Shown here in pieces: positions 17,794 to 26,200 of a DNA stretch of 64,000 nucleotides; position 1 is the stretch's first letter; each line of letters opens with the position of its first letter. Both the position numbers and the translations under genes were made by a program. Source of the stretch: an uncultured Prevotellaceae bacterium (lineage in GTDB: Bacteria > Bacteroidota > Bacteroidia > Bacteroidales > Muribaculaceae). The notes beneath the pieces are model-generated. The model was not told the origin of the DNA, did not search any database, and was given only the letters and a program-made list of their open reading frames with translations. The stretch lies in contig CAJLMA010000002.1 of NCBI GenBank assembly GCA_905207705.1, positions 124,001 through 188,000 of the forward strand, written 5' to 3'.

Positions 17794-19524
17794 ATGATGA
17801 AACCGGTAATCTATCAACTTTTACCACGCTTGTTTACCAACCAGTGCTCTTCTTGCGTTCCTTTCGGCACGATAGAACAGAATGGATGCGGAAAAATGAA
17901 TGACATAACCGAACGCGTACTGGCTTCAATTCACTCTCTGGGAGTTACCCATGTATGGTACACCGGAATCATAGAACACGCCACCACAACCGATTACTCT
18001 CGCTATGGCATAAAGCGGGATAATCCATACATCGTAAAAGGCAAAGCCGGATCACCTTATGCCATAAAGGACTACTACGATATCGATCCCGACATAGCTG
18101 TAGATGTTCCTCACCGGATGCAGGAATTCGAGGCACTCATAAAGCGCACTCACGCTGCCGGCATGAAAGTAATAATAGATTTCGTCCCGAATCATGTGGC
18201 TCGTCAATATTGTTCCGACGCCAAGCCGTCGGGCATTGAAGATCTCGGTGCAAACGACGACCGTACTAAACATTTTGATGCAAACAACAATTTCTATTAT
18301 ATTCCTCGCCAGCAATTTTCACCACGCGATGTTTTCTTGGGTGAAGGGAGTGATGAATATATAGAATTTCCGGCAAAAGCCACAGGCAACGATTGCTTCA
18401 CTGCATTTCCGTCTAATTTCGACTGGTATGAAACCGTAAAACTCAACTACGGACGCGACTATGGTAATTGGTCGGAACATTTCGACCCGATTCCGGACAC
18501 TTGGTTCAAGATGCTTCACATAATGCGGTTTTGGGCATCCACTGGAATCGACGCGTTTCGTTGTGACATGGTACACATGGTTCCTGTACAATTCTGGAAA
18601 TGGGCCATCCCAATGGTAAAAGAAAAATATCCCAACATAACATTCATAGCCGAAATATATGACGTCAACTTATACCGCGACTATATATACAATGGCAAAT
18701 TTGACTATCTGTATGACAAAGTGACCCTATACGATACTTTGCGCAACATACAATGCCACAACGCATCGGCCGCTACATTGACCAATTGCTGGCAAACCGT
18801 AGACGGAATAAGCAACCACATGCTCAATTTCCTTGAAAACCACGACGAGCAACGTTTTGCTTCTTGGGAATATGCCGGTAACGCAGAACTCGCCATTCCT
18901 TCGCTTGTGGTATGTGCCACAATAAATCAAGGAGCAATGATGATTTATGCAGGGCAAGAACTTGGCGAAAGAGCTATCGATGCCGAAGGCTACAGCGGAC
19001 GTGACGGACGCACCACGATATTCGATTATTGGAGCATCCCAACTCTGCGCCGATGGTACAACAACGGGAAATGCAACGGAGAACATCTTTCTCAATTTGA
19101 AATATCACTACGCAACAAATACCGACAGATACTCTCTCTATGCAACAATGAAAAAGCAATATCCGATGGCGGATTCTTCGATTTGATGTATGTAAACTAC
19201 AATAATTTGAATCCGCACAGACAATATGTATATTTACGCGCCTACGAAAAAGAAGTCTTGCTCATAGCCGTAAACTTCGACAACAACACTTGCAACATAT
19301 CAATAGAAATCCCCTCGCTGGCATTCTCTTGCTTGAATATAATACAAGGGAACTATACTGCAATCGAATTGCTATCGGGCAACAAAAAAGATTTCATCTT
19401 CAACATCGGTAACAAATTCCAGACAAACATTGATGCCCATAATGCAGTGATATGGAAGTTGATACGTAAATCAACCGACGTGACTGTCATAAAAAATGAT
19501 GTCAAAAGCGGCACAACACATTAA
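17794..19524 (+). CDS. GH13 alpha-amylase family glycoside hydrolase
   Basis: This 576-residue enzyme should act on alpha-glucans or alpha-glucosides. The four GH13 active-site regions are present: DFVPNH (about 129), FRCDMVHM with the nucleophile Asp (about 257), FIAEIYD with the acid/base Glu (about 285), and LENHDEQR with the transition-state Asp (about 349). A small beta domain follows the barrel. There is no signal peptide, so it acts in the cytoplasm, for example on storage glycogen or imported maltodextrins; this is inference. Specificity (amylase, glucosyltransferase or other) cannot be assigned. There are no sus genes nearby; the neighbours are patatin and prs. Confidence 0.9.
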   Translation: MMKPVIYQLLPRLFTNQCSSCVPFGTIEQNGCGKMNDITERVLASIHSLGVTHVWYTGIIEHATTTDYSRYGIKRDNPYIVKGKAGSPYAIKDYYDIDPDIAVDVPHRMQEFEALIKRTHAAGMKVIIDFVPNHVARQYCSDAKPSGIEDLGANDDRTKHFDANNNFYYIPRQQFSPRDVFLGEGSDEYIEFPAKATGNDCFTAFPSNFDWYETVKLNYGRDYGNWSEHFDPIPDTWFKMLHIMRFWASTGIDAFRCDMVHMVPVQFWKWAIPMVKEKYPNITFIAEIYDVNLYRDYIYNGKFDYLYDKVTLYDTLRNIQCHNASAATLTNCWQTVDGISNHMLNFLENHDEQRFASWEYAGNAELAIPSLVVCATINQGAMMIYAGQELGERAIDAEGYSGRDGRTTIFDYWSIPTLRRWYNNGKCNGEHLSQFEISLRNKYRQILSLCNNEKAISDGGFFDLMYVNYNNLNPHRQYVYLRAYEKEVLLIAVNFDNNTCNISIEIPSLAFSCLNIIQGNYTAIELLSGNKKDFIFNIGNKFQTNIDAHNAVIWKLIRKSTDVTVIKNDVKSGTTH

Positions 19525-19531
19525 AATATAT

Positions 19532-19539
19532 TAAATTTG
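19532..19539 (+). promoter_or_regulatory. -7 element (TAAATTTG) for prs
   Basis: TAAATTTG matches the TAnnTTTG consensus 27 bp before the prs start. No convincing -33 TTTG precedes it. Confidence 0.5.
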
Positions 19540-19566
19540 CAGAAATTTTTATAAGCCTTTTACAAT

Positions 19567-20508
19567 ATGAATTCATTAGCTCCTTTTAAGATTTTCTCAG
19601 GCACAAAGTCAATGTACCTTGCCGAACAAATCTGCAAAAACCTCGGCGTGGAATTAGGTAAAATGAACATCCAGCATTTTGCCGATGGTGAATTTGAAGT
19701 ATCGTTTGAAGAATCGATACGCGGCTGCGAAGTTTACCTCATCCAATCGACATTCCCAAACAGCGACAACCTGATGGAATTACTTCTCATGATTGATGCA
19801 GCCAAGCGTGCTTCGGCAAAATCAATCATTGCAGTTGTTCCCTACTTCGGGTGGGCACGTCAAGATCGCAAAGACAAGCCTCGTGTTTCAATAGCATCCA
19901 AACTTGTTGCCGATCTTCTCAGCACAGCAGGAATCGACCGCTTGATTACAATGGATTTGCATGCCGACCAGATACAAGGCTTCTTCAATGTTCCCGTTGA
20001 CCACCTGTATGCTTCATCATGCTTCATTCCTTATATTCAGTCACTCAAGCTGAAAGACATGGTCATAGCTTCTCCCGACGTAGGAGGTGCAAAAAGAGCA
20101 AATTCTTATGCAAAATATTTGAACACACCTCTTGTATTGTGCCATAAGCAACGAGCCAAGGCAAACGTTGTAGAAAATATGACAATTATCGGAGACGTTA
20201 AAGATAAAGACGTGATTCTTGTGGACGACATGGTCGATACCGCAGGTACGATATGCCGAGCAGCCAACCTGATGATGGAAAATGGCGCAAGATCAGTCAG
20301 GGCTCTTGCATCGCATGCCATCATGAGCGATCCTGCTTCTCAAAGAATAATGGACAGCGCCTTGAGCGAAATGATTTTCTCTGATAGCATTCCATTTACC
20401 AAAGATTGTCCCAAAGCCACAATCCTAAGCATAGCAGGCTTATTTGCCGACACAATCAACCGAGTTCATGAAAACAAATCTATAAGTTCTCAATATCTGA
20501 TTAAATAA
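19567..20508 (+). CDS. prs: Ribose-phosphate pyrophosphokinase
   Basis: PRPP synthetase makes phosphoribosyl pyrophosphate from ribose-5-phosphate and ATP for nucleotide, histidine and NAD synthesis. The 313-residue protein has the class I layout: FADGEFEVSFEESIRG near the start, the PYFGWARQDRKDKPR flexible loop (about 95-110), the signature DLHADQIQGFF (about 130-140), and the PRPP-binding VILVDDMVDTAGT (about 217-229). It is full length with a clear ATG. It has its own promoter-like element and ends at a strong terminator, so it is probably monocistronic. Confidence 0.97.
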   Translation: MNSLAPFKIFSGTKSMYLAEQICKNLGVELGKMNIQHFADGEFEVSFEESIRGCEVYLIQSTFPNSDNLMELLLMIDAAKRASAKSIIAVVPYFGWARQDRKDKPRVSIASKLVADLLSTAGIDRLITMDLHADQIQGFFNVPVDHLYASSCFIPYIQSLKLKDMVIASPDVGGAKRANSYAKYLNTPLVLCHKQRAKANVVENMTIIGDVKDKDVILVDDMVDTAGTICRAANLMMENGARSVRALASHAIMSDPASQRIMDSALSEMIFSDSIPFTKDCPKATILSIAGLFADTINRVHENKSISSQYLIK

Positions 20509-20539
20509 TTCGGTAGCTCTTAATCTATAAGATGTATTA

Positions 20540-20576
20540 CAAGCAGAAGGCTGGCGCATGTTTAGCCTTCTGCTTG
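20540..20576 (+). terminator. Intrinsic terminator after prs
   Basis: A perfect 13-bp stem (20540-20552 with 20564-20576) with an 11-base loop is followed by a T-run, 31 bp after the prs stop. Confidence 0.9.
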
Positions 20577-20836
20577 TTTTTATATGTTGCACCATTGACC
20601 TAAATACTAATTTTGGGAAAGCAACGAGACATTAAACATGTTTTTTACATTTTAAACATATTTTTAGGCTTAAAAATACTACCTTTACTTTTGCATAAAT
20701 ACCATAGATCTTGCAAGCATATCATAAATGCGCCTATACTGCACAGTTATCTAAAATATAAATGTAATACCACCCCTTTTATTTATATAAAAGGACTTTT
20801 AATACTAATTAATTAACCTAATAACTAAACAAACGT
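20577..20836 (+). promoter_or_regulatory. Upstream region and long leader of the propeller-amidase operon
   Basis: A -7 element TACTTTTG lies at 20686-20693. A start near 20700 would give a leader of about 137 nt. Within it is a perfect 8-bp stem-loop (20775-20782 with 20787-20794, loop TTAT). No small gene is seen. The hairpin could be a stability element or attenuator; there is no proof of either. Confidence 0.45.
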
Positions 20837-21745
20837 ATGAAAAAAGTACTTCTTGCATTATCTATCTGCATGAGTTTAACGACGTTTGCACAAGTTCTCG
20901 ATGTAAAATCGATTTCCAAAATCGACATCGCAGAATCTTCCGAAAACGTCATTGCAGGTATCAGTCCGACAGGAGAATACATTCTCTTGACAAGTGCTTC
21001 AAACAATGGGTTGGCAAAATATGACCTTGCCACCGGTAAAACAACAACTATAACCGATGCCCAAGGAGCAGGGTTCAATGCTCAAATATCCTCGGACGGC
21101 AACACGGTTATCTATCGTGAAACAAGCTTCACTTCAAAGAAGTTACGCCAAAACGCCTTGAAATGTACAAATCTATTGACAGGCGAAACTAATACGTTGA
21201 TAGAACCGACTCGCAACTTGCAAACTTTCTATCTCGACAACAACTCTGTAGTTGCCATAAACAACAGCAAGTTGCAAGTAAAATCAATCGGGCCTAAACA
21301 AAGCTTGTCTTCAAAACCGACTTTGTTCATAAAGGACACTCAACTCATGATTTCCGACAGCAAGGGAGTTCGCAACCTTTCTCCAAATGGCACCCAATAC
21401 AGCTATTTGTGGCCGTCAGTTTCTCCCGATGGTTCTAAGATATTGTATTATGTTGCAGGTGTAGGCGCATTCGTTTGCGACCTTGATGGCAATAACATCA
21501 AATCATTAGGAATAATCCGTGCCGCAAAATGGTATAACGACAATATCGTCATAGGAATGCGCGATGAAGACAATGGTGAAATAGTAACTTCATCGTCAAT
21601 AATAGCTTCCAACTTAAACGGTATCCAACAGATTCTTACCGATAACTCTACTATTGCCATGTATCCATATACGGCCGGCAATGACAAGATAGTTTTTTCT
21701 ACTCCACAGGGAGAAGCATATATTATTAACCTGAACATAAAATAA
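20837..21745 (+). CDS. Secreted WD40-like/TolB-type beta-propeller protein
   Basis: A 302-residue exported protein with signal peptide MKKVLLALSICMSLTTFAQ (about 1-19). The rest is made of repeated strands typical of PD40/TolB propellers: ISPTGEYILLTSASNNGLAKYDLATG, ISSDGNTVIYRE, and SPDGSKILYYVAGVGAFVCDLDGNN. It has no T9SS sorting domain and no lipobox, so it should be periplasmic or released. It ends 6 bp before the large amidase gene, so the two are co-expressed; a helper or regulator of the amidase is a reasonable inference only. No catalytic motif is visible. Confidence 0.8.
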   Translation: MKKVLLALSICMSLTTFAQVLDVKSISKIDIAESSENVIAGISPTGEYILLTSASNNGLAKYDLATGKTTTITDAQGAGFNAQISSDGNTVIYRETSFTSKKLRQNALKCTNLLTGETNTLIEPTRNLQTFYLDNNSVVAINNSKLQVKSIGPKQSLSSKPTLFIKDTQLMISDSKGVRNLSPNGTQYSYLWPSVSPDGSKILYYVAGVGAFVCDLDGNNIKSLGIIRAAKWYNDNIVIGMRDEDNGEIVTSSSIIASNLNGIQQILTDNSTIAMYPYTAGNDKIVFSTPQGEAYIINLNIK

Positions 21746-21751
21746 AATGCC

Positions 21752-24700
21752 ATGAAGAAGATATTATTACTTGCTGCAACAGCTTTTCTTGCTTGCAGTG
21801 CAATAAATGCTCAAGATCTTGACGGCGTCCGCATATATTTGAATCCGGGACACGGTGGTTGGGGACCCGATGATCGTCCTATGGCTACTATTCCTTATCC
21901 TGCTCTTCAAGAAACCGGACGTCCTGACACCTGTGGCTTTTATGAATCGAACACCAACTTGTGGAAATGCTTGAAACTTGGGAACAAACTTGAATCATGG
22001 GGAGCCTATGTGCTTTACTCCCGTGTGAAAAATGGCCCATATCCATATGTCGCAGGAGCTCCAGATGAAGAAAAGTACAATCGCAGCCTGTCTGAAATAT
22101 GCGAAGAGGTGGAAGCCAACAATATGGATATGTTCCTTTCGGTACACTCCAATGCAGCCACCGAAGGCACATCGACCAATTATCCTCTTTTCCTTTACCG
22201 AGGGAAAGACGGTGAAGGGAATGACTATGCCACCGGAAGTTGGGATATGGCATCTACTATGTGGCCGCTGTTCTATACAAACGAAATAGACCCTCATACA
22301 TATTACAGCCCGACAAATCCAAACCTTCGCGGTGACGTGTCATTCTACGGAAGCGAATCAGGGAGAACTGACCCGACAACAGGAGCAACATATTATGGGT
22401 ACCTCGGAGTATTAAAGCACGGAGCTCCGGGATTCTTAAGCGAAGGCTATTTCCACACATACCAACCCGCTCGCCATCGTGCACTTAATCCTGATTATTG
22501 CGGGCAAGAAGGTATCCGATATGCTCGAGGCATTGCCGCTTACTTTGGAGCCGGAGAAGAGAAAATCGGCTACATAATGGGTACCGTAAAAGATTTGCAC
22601 GAAAAAATCGACAACCCATTGTTCACCTATGCTATGGGAACCAACGACCAGTGGTTGCCTATCAACGGCGCAGTCGTTACCCTTTACAAAGGTGGCGAAC
22701 AAGTTGCAACATATACCGTAGACAACAATTACAATGGCGTCTTTGTATTTGAAAACCTCGAACCGGGCGACGACTATTCCCTCGACATCACAGCCGAAGG
22801 ATACAAGCCTTTGTTTGATGAATACAAGCAACCCATCACGGTCACAGCCAATGCCACTACATATCCTATGGTATATATGGAAGCCGAAGGTTATGAGCCT
22901 CCTGCAGTAATCTATGAAAACTACCCCAACCCGTTGCAAGACAGTTATCTTGGAGTTGCAGGAACTTATAATATGAACAAAGTGTATGCCGATCAAGCTG
23001 TAAGCGAACTTGAAGGCAAAACTGTCCGTCGTTCAATTGTTCGTGGCGATACAGTCTACACTCTCGCCATCGATGCAGAGAACAATCCTTACATATACTT
23101 GTTCAAGGCAAGCGACCACTCTTTGATAAGCCAAGTAAGCACAAATGGAGTCCAAGGCCAAATGTTCCCGATATCCGATATTGCATTGACTGCCGACACC
23201 GTCTTGATTGCTTGCAACAAGGAAGAGACTCAATTTGACGACAGCTATGTTGCTGCAGGAATGCAACGTGGTACATTGCGCGTTTATAAGTGGGCTACGG
23301 ATGAAAACAACACTCCTACAGGCGACCCTCAAGAATGGTTTACCTCTCAATTAAGTGCCAACTTCTACAATGCCAATACAGGCCAAACTCTTGCTGTTTC
23401 GGGAGCCAGCGACGAATGTACTATAGTGACGACATCCGAGACGACAGGTAGCTCTAAACAAGTGCGTTTGCTTATATTCTCTGTAAGCGGAGGTGAAATG
23501 CTTGCATCGATGAGGAACCAAGATGCCACCAACATTACTGCTCTGGTAATCGGTGACGACTACAGCCTCATGGTATCTCCTCGCAACGACGACAGCTTCA
23601 TCATTGACGGTTCGCTCTCCAACCCGACCGAATATCAGTTGGTAAGCGACGGCCAAGCTCCGACAAACATGGGTACCCTAAGCACCGACATTGTAAACGT
23701 TGCTGCCAACGGAGCAAACTATTTCAAATATGCTCAACACAGCATGATGGCCATCCCGGTTGTCAATGACGGTAACAACACCGGAGTTGCCCTTTATGAC
23801 ATTACCGACGGCCTTGGAAACGCACGATTGGTAAAGACAACCAATACCGAACTTGATGCACAGGCTGCAACTTATGCAATGGCTGCCGGTACGGTGGACA
23901 ATGCCGACATTACTTTGTTGCTCAACAAAGACAATACGCTCAGCATGTTTACTACCGAAGGCACAGAACAGCCAAAGATCAAAGCTATTATGGCTTATGA
24001 CCTAAATGTCACCCAAATGGAAGACCAAGGCGGTTACACATTCTCGTTTGTTGCAAATCAAGATGCTACAAGTGGCGAAATCGTATTCTACGACCAGACT
24101 ACAGGCGAAGAACTCGGAACATATCTATTAAGTGGTATCGTTGAAGGAGAAAACTCAGTTGAAGTCATAAATGATGAATTACCAGGCGAAGTAGGCCAAG
24201 TTTTGACTTGGGCTGTCGCTCTCGAAGGTGACGCAATCGGAACAATCACAAATTTGAACGAATATTCGGAATATGCTTACAGCGCAGCATACTTGGCAAT
24301 CGACAAGTCGCCAGAATCTGAACATTTCGGCCAAGTTTACGTTGCCGACCGTGCCGGTTCTGCCAACACTCCTCAACATGGCGTTTATGTTTACACTCCG
24401 GAATGGGAACGTGTCAACGACACTCCATACCAAGGTGGTGCAGGATTCGTTTCTAATTACCGCATGGGCATAGACAGTAACGGTACATTGTACATCCCTG
24501 ACTGGAATGATGGCAACGCAGGTGTTTATGTGGCCAATCCTGACGATCTTGAAGGGGAATTCCACCAATTCTTCCAAGGTGAAAAAGCTGCATCCGGATT
24601 GTTTACAAACAATGGCGTGGAAGTTGGCGGAAGCTCTACTTGCGCTACAGTATTCGGAACAGGAGAAAACACAAAATTGTATGTACACTCCGAAGACCAG

Positions 24701-25519
24701 ACTTATAATGGTACTGGCAACAATATAGCCGTCTACAACATCGGTTCAAGCGATGGCATAGCTTCTACATGGGGCGAGGCTCCGTCGGCATTCATCGGTA
24801 TTGGAGGATTGCTCATAAACGGTAATGTGAATGTTGTAGTAACCGACGAAAACGGCGTATGGGCATCGCAAGTACGTTCAAGCGGAAACAACACGGCAGC
24901 AGTTCCTTCATTGATATACGCAAAGAATGACGGAACAGTATTGTTCAACTCTGGTTCAAACGAATTTGCACCTTACCTCAATGGTTCGGGGGGAGGTGGC
25001 TTCGCAATATCGAATGATGGCAGCATGCTCGTAATAAATGACGCATCCGGCACATTCCAGTTCTACGACATCACATGGAATGGCGAAACTCCGACATTGA
25101 CCCCTAAATACTCCTATAGCCACTCAATCAATAACAGCGGAGGCAACACATATCAACTTGCATTCGACTATGCAGGCAACTTGCTTGCCACCGGCGGTTA
25201 CCTTGGAGTATTCTCAATACCTACCGACGACAATTCTACTGTCGTTCCGGCAAAGAAAGCCATGACAGTGATAAAGGGTGAATCAGGCGTTGCCACCAAT
25301 GTAGCCGACATTGTAGAAGCCAAGGTTTATCCTAATCCGACAACGGGCATAATCAACATTGATACGACCGAAGAGATTGTTTCAATAAAAGTTTATAACA
25401 CCACAGGCGCTCTTGTTCTCGAAACTGCCGAAACAACAATCGACTTGGGAGACTTTGCATCCGGACTTTACTTCGTGAAAGTAAACGACATGGAAAGCGT
25501 GAAGATTATCAAGAAATAA
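21752..25519 (+). CDS. N-acetylmuramoyl-L-alanine amidase with beta-propeller region and T9SS sorting domain
   Basis: A 1255-residue secreted cell-wall amidase. Order: signal peptide (1-20, ending INAQ); Amidase_3 domain (about 24-265) with Zn ligands in NPGHGGWGP, a Glu in YESNTNLWK, and SVHSNA (about 130); a carboxypeptidase-regulatory-like sandwich (about 273-375, GAVVTLYKGGEQVATY); a long strand-rich region (about 390-1165) with propeller-like NGTLYIPDW and AGNLLATGG repeats; and a T9SS type A sorting domain (about 1187-1255, VYPNPTTGIINID to ASGLYFVKV). It should cut the amide between MurNAc and peptide stems, perhaps on other bacteria since it is sent outside the cell. It shares an operon with the upstream propeller gene. 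The role of the long middle is unknown. Confidence 0.9.
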   Translation: MKKILLLAATAFLACSAINAQDLDGVRIYLNPGHGGWGPDDRPMATIPYPALQETGRPDTCGFYESNTNLWKCLKLGNKLESWGAYVLYSRVKNGPYPYVAGAPDEEKYNRSLSEICEEVEANNMDMFLSVHSNAATEGTSTNYPLFLYRGKDGEGNDYATGSWDMASTMWPLFYTNEIDPHTYYSPTNPNLRGDVSFYGSESGRTDPTTGATYYGYLGVLKHGAPGFLSEGYFHTYQPARHRALNPDYCGQEGIRYARGIAAYFGAGEEKIGYIMGTVKDLHEKIDNPLFTYAMGTNDQWLPINGAVVTLYKGGEQVATYTVDNNYNGVFVFENLEPGDDYSLDITAEGYKPLFDEYKQPITVTANATTYPMVYMEAEGYEPPAVIYENYPNPLQDSYLGVAGTYNMNKVYADQAVSELEGKTVRRSIVRGDTVYTLAIDAENNPYIYLFKASDHSLISQVSTNGVQGQMFPISDIALTADTVLIACNKEETQFDDSYVAAGMQRGTLRVYKWATDENNTPTGDPQEWFTSQLSANFYNANTGQTLAVSGASDECTIVTTSETTGSSKQVRLLIFSVSGGEMLASMRNQDATNITALVIGDDYSLMVSPRNDDSFIIDGSLSNPTEYQLVSDGQAPTNMGTLSTDIVNVAANGANYFKYAQHSMMAIPVVNDGNNTGVALYDITDGLGNARLVKTTNTELDAQAATYAMAAGTVDNADITLLLNKDNTLSMFTTEGTEQPKIKAIMAYDLNVTQMEDQGGYTFSFVANQDATSGEIVFYDQTTGEELGTYLLSGIVEGENSVEVINDELPGEVGQVLTWAVALEGDAIGTITNLNEYSEYAYSAAYLAIDKSPESEHFGQVYVADRAGSANTPQHGVYVYTPEWERVNDTPYQGGAGFVSNYRMGIDSNGTLYIPDWNDGNAGVYVANPDDLEGEFHQFFQGEKAASGLFTNNGVEVGGSSTCATVFGTGENTKLYVHSEDQTYNGTGNNIAVYNIGSSDGIASTWGEAPSAFIGIGGLLINGNVNVVVTDENGVWASQVRSSGNNTAAVPSLIYAKNDGTVLFNSGSNEFAPYLNGSGGGGFAISNDGSMLVINDASGTFQFYDITWNGETPTLTPKYSYSHSINNSGGNTYQLAFDYAGNLLATGGYLGVFSIPTDDNSTVVPAKKAMTVIKGESGVATNVADIVEAKVYPNPTTGIINIDTTEEIVSIKVYNTTGALVLETAETTIDLGDFASGLYFVKVNDMESVKIIKK

Positions 25520-25550
25520 AATTCAAACGCCCGAAAATATTCATTTTTCA

Positions 25551-25580
25551 ATGGGATGTGCCCAGATTGGCACATCCCAT
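25551..25580 (+). terminator. Intrinsic terminator after the amidase gene
   Basis: A perfect 12-bp stem (25551-25562 with 25569-25580), a 6-base loop and a following T-run, 31 bp after the stop codon. Confidence 0.92.
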
Positions 25581-25665
25581 TTTTATTTACCAAAATCTCT
25601 TTATTCATACATTAAACAAGAGCAATTTTTTATACTAAAGTCTGCTATATTTATAATTAAAATAG

Positions 25666-25673
25666 TATTTTTG
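25666..25673 (+). promoter_or_regulatory. -7 element (TATTTTTG) for the mce-oadB cluster
   Basis: TATTTTTG fits TAnnTTTG and lies 76 bp before the mce start. It is the first promoter-like element after the amidase terminator and probably drives mce through oadB. Confidence 0.5.
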
Positions 25674-25749
25674 CATTAAGTATAATTGCGTATTTACATG
25701 AGGTTATACTGATATAGAACATTATTTACTTTTTTAATTACATACAGTT

Positions 25750-26169
25750 ATGAAGATTTCTCATATCGAACATGTAGGTATAGCTGTCACAAGCCTTGAA
25801 GAAGCAATACCTTATTACGAAAATGTACTTGGCATCAAATGTTTTGCCATTGAAGAAGTCGCCGATCAGAAAGTCAAAACAGCTTTCTTCCAAGTAGGTC
25901 AAACAAAAATCGAGCTACTTGAAGCTACGAGCGAAGACAGTGCAATCGCTAAATACATTGCCGGCAATGGTGGCCGTGGCGGTATCCAACATATAGCTTT
26001 CGCAGTTGAAGACGGCGTTGCCAACGCATTGGCCGAGGCCGAATCAAAAGGCGTGCGCCTTATCGACAAAGCTCCTCGCAAAGGAGCCGAAGGATTGAAC
26101 ATTGCATTCCTTCACCCAAAATCGACCTGTGGAGCATTGACCGAACTATGCGAAAACCCTAACAAATAA
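25750..26169 (+). CDS. mce: Methylmalonyl-CoA epimerase
   Basis: Mce interconverts (R)- and (S)-methylmalonyl-CoA, linking the mutase to the decarboxylase. The 139-residue glyoxalase-fold protein has two beta-alpha-beta-beta-beta modules. Metal ligands are visible as HVGIAVTSLEEA (His near the start), the QTKIELLEA Glu, GIQHIAFAVED (His), and the C-terminal LTELCE Glu. Length is typical. It is the first gene of a run in which mmdA follows 31 bp later, which supports epimerase over other glyoxalase-family functions. Confidence 0.95.
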   Translation: MKISHIEHVGIAVTSLEEAIPYYENVLGIKCFAIEEVADQKVKTAFFQVGQTKIELLEATSEDSAIAKYIAGNGGRGGIQHIAFAVEDGVANALAEAESKGVRLIDKAPRKGAEGLNIAFLHPKSTCGALTELCENPNK

Positions 26170-26200
26170 AATCACAACATCAATTCTATTAATAAGAGAA

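Noticed and set aside
22436..22996. 186-residue minus-strand frame inside the amidase gene
   Set aside because: Antisense shadow with no promoter or family signature.
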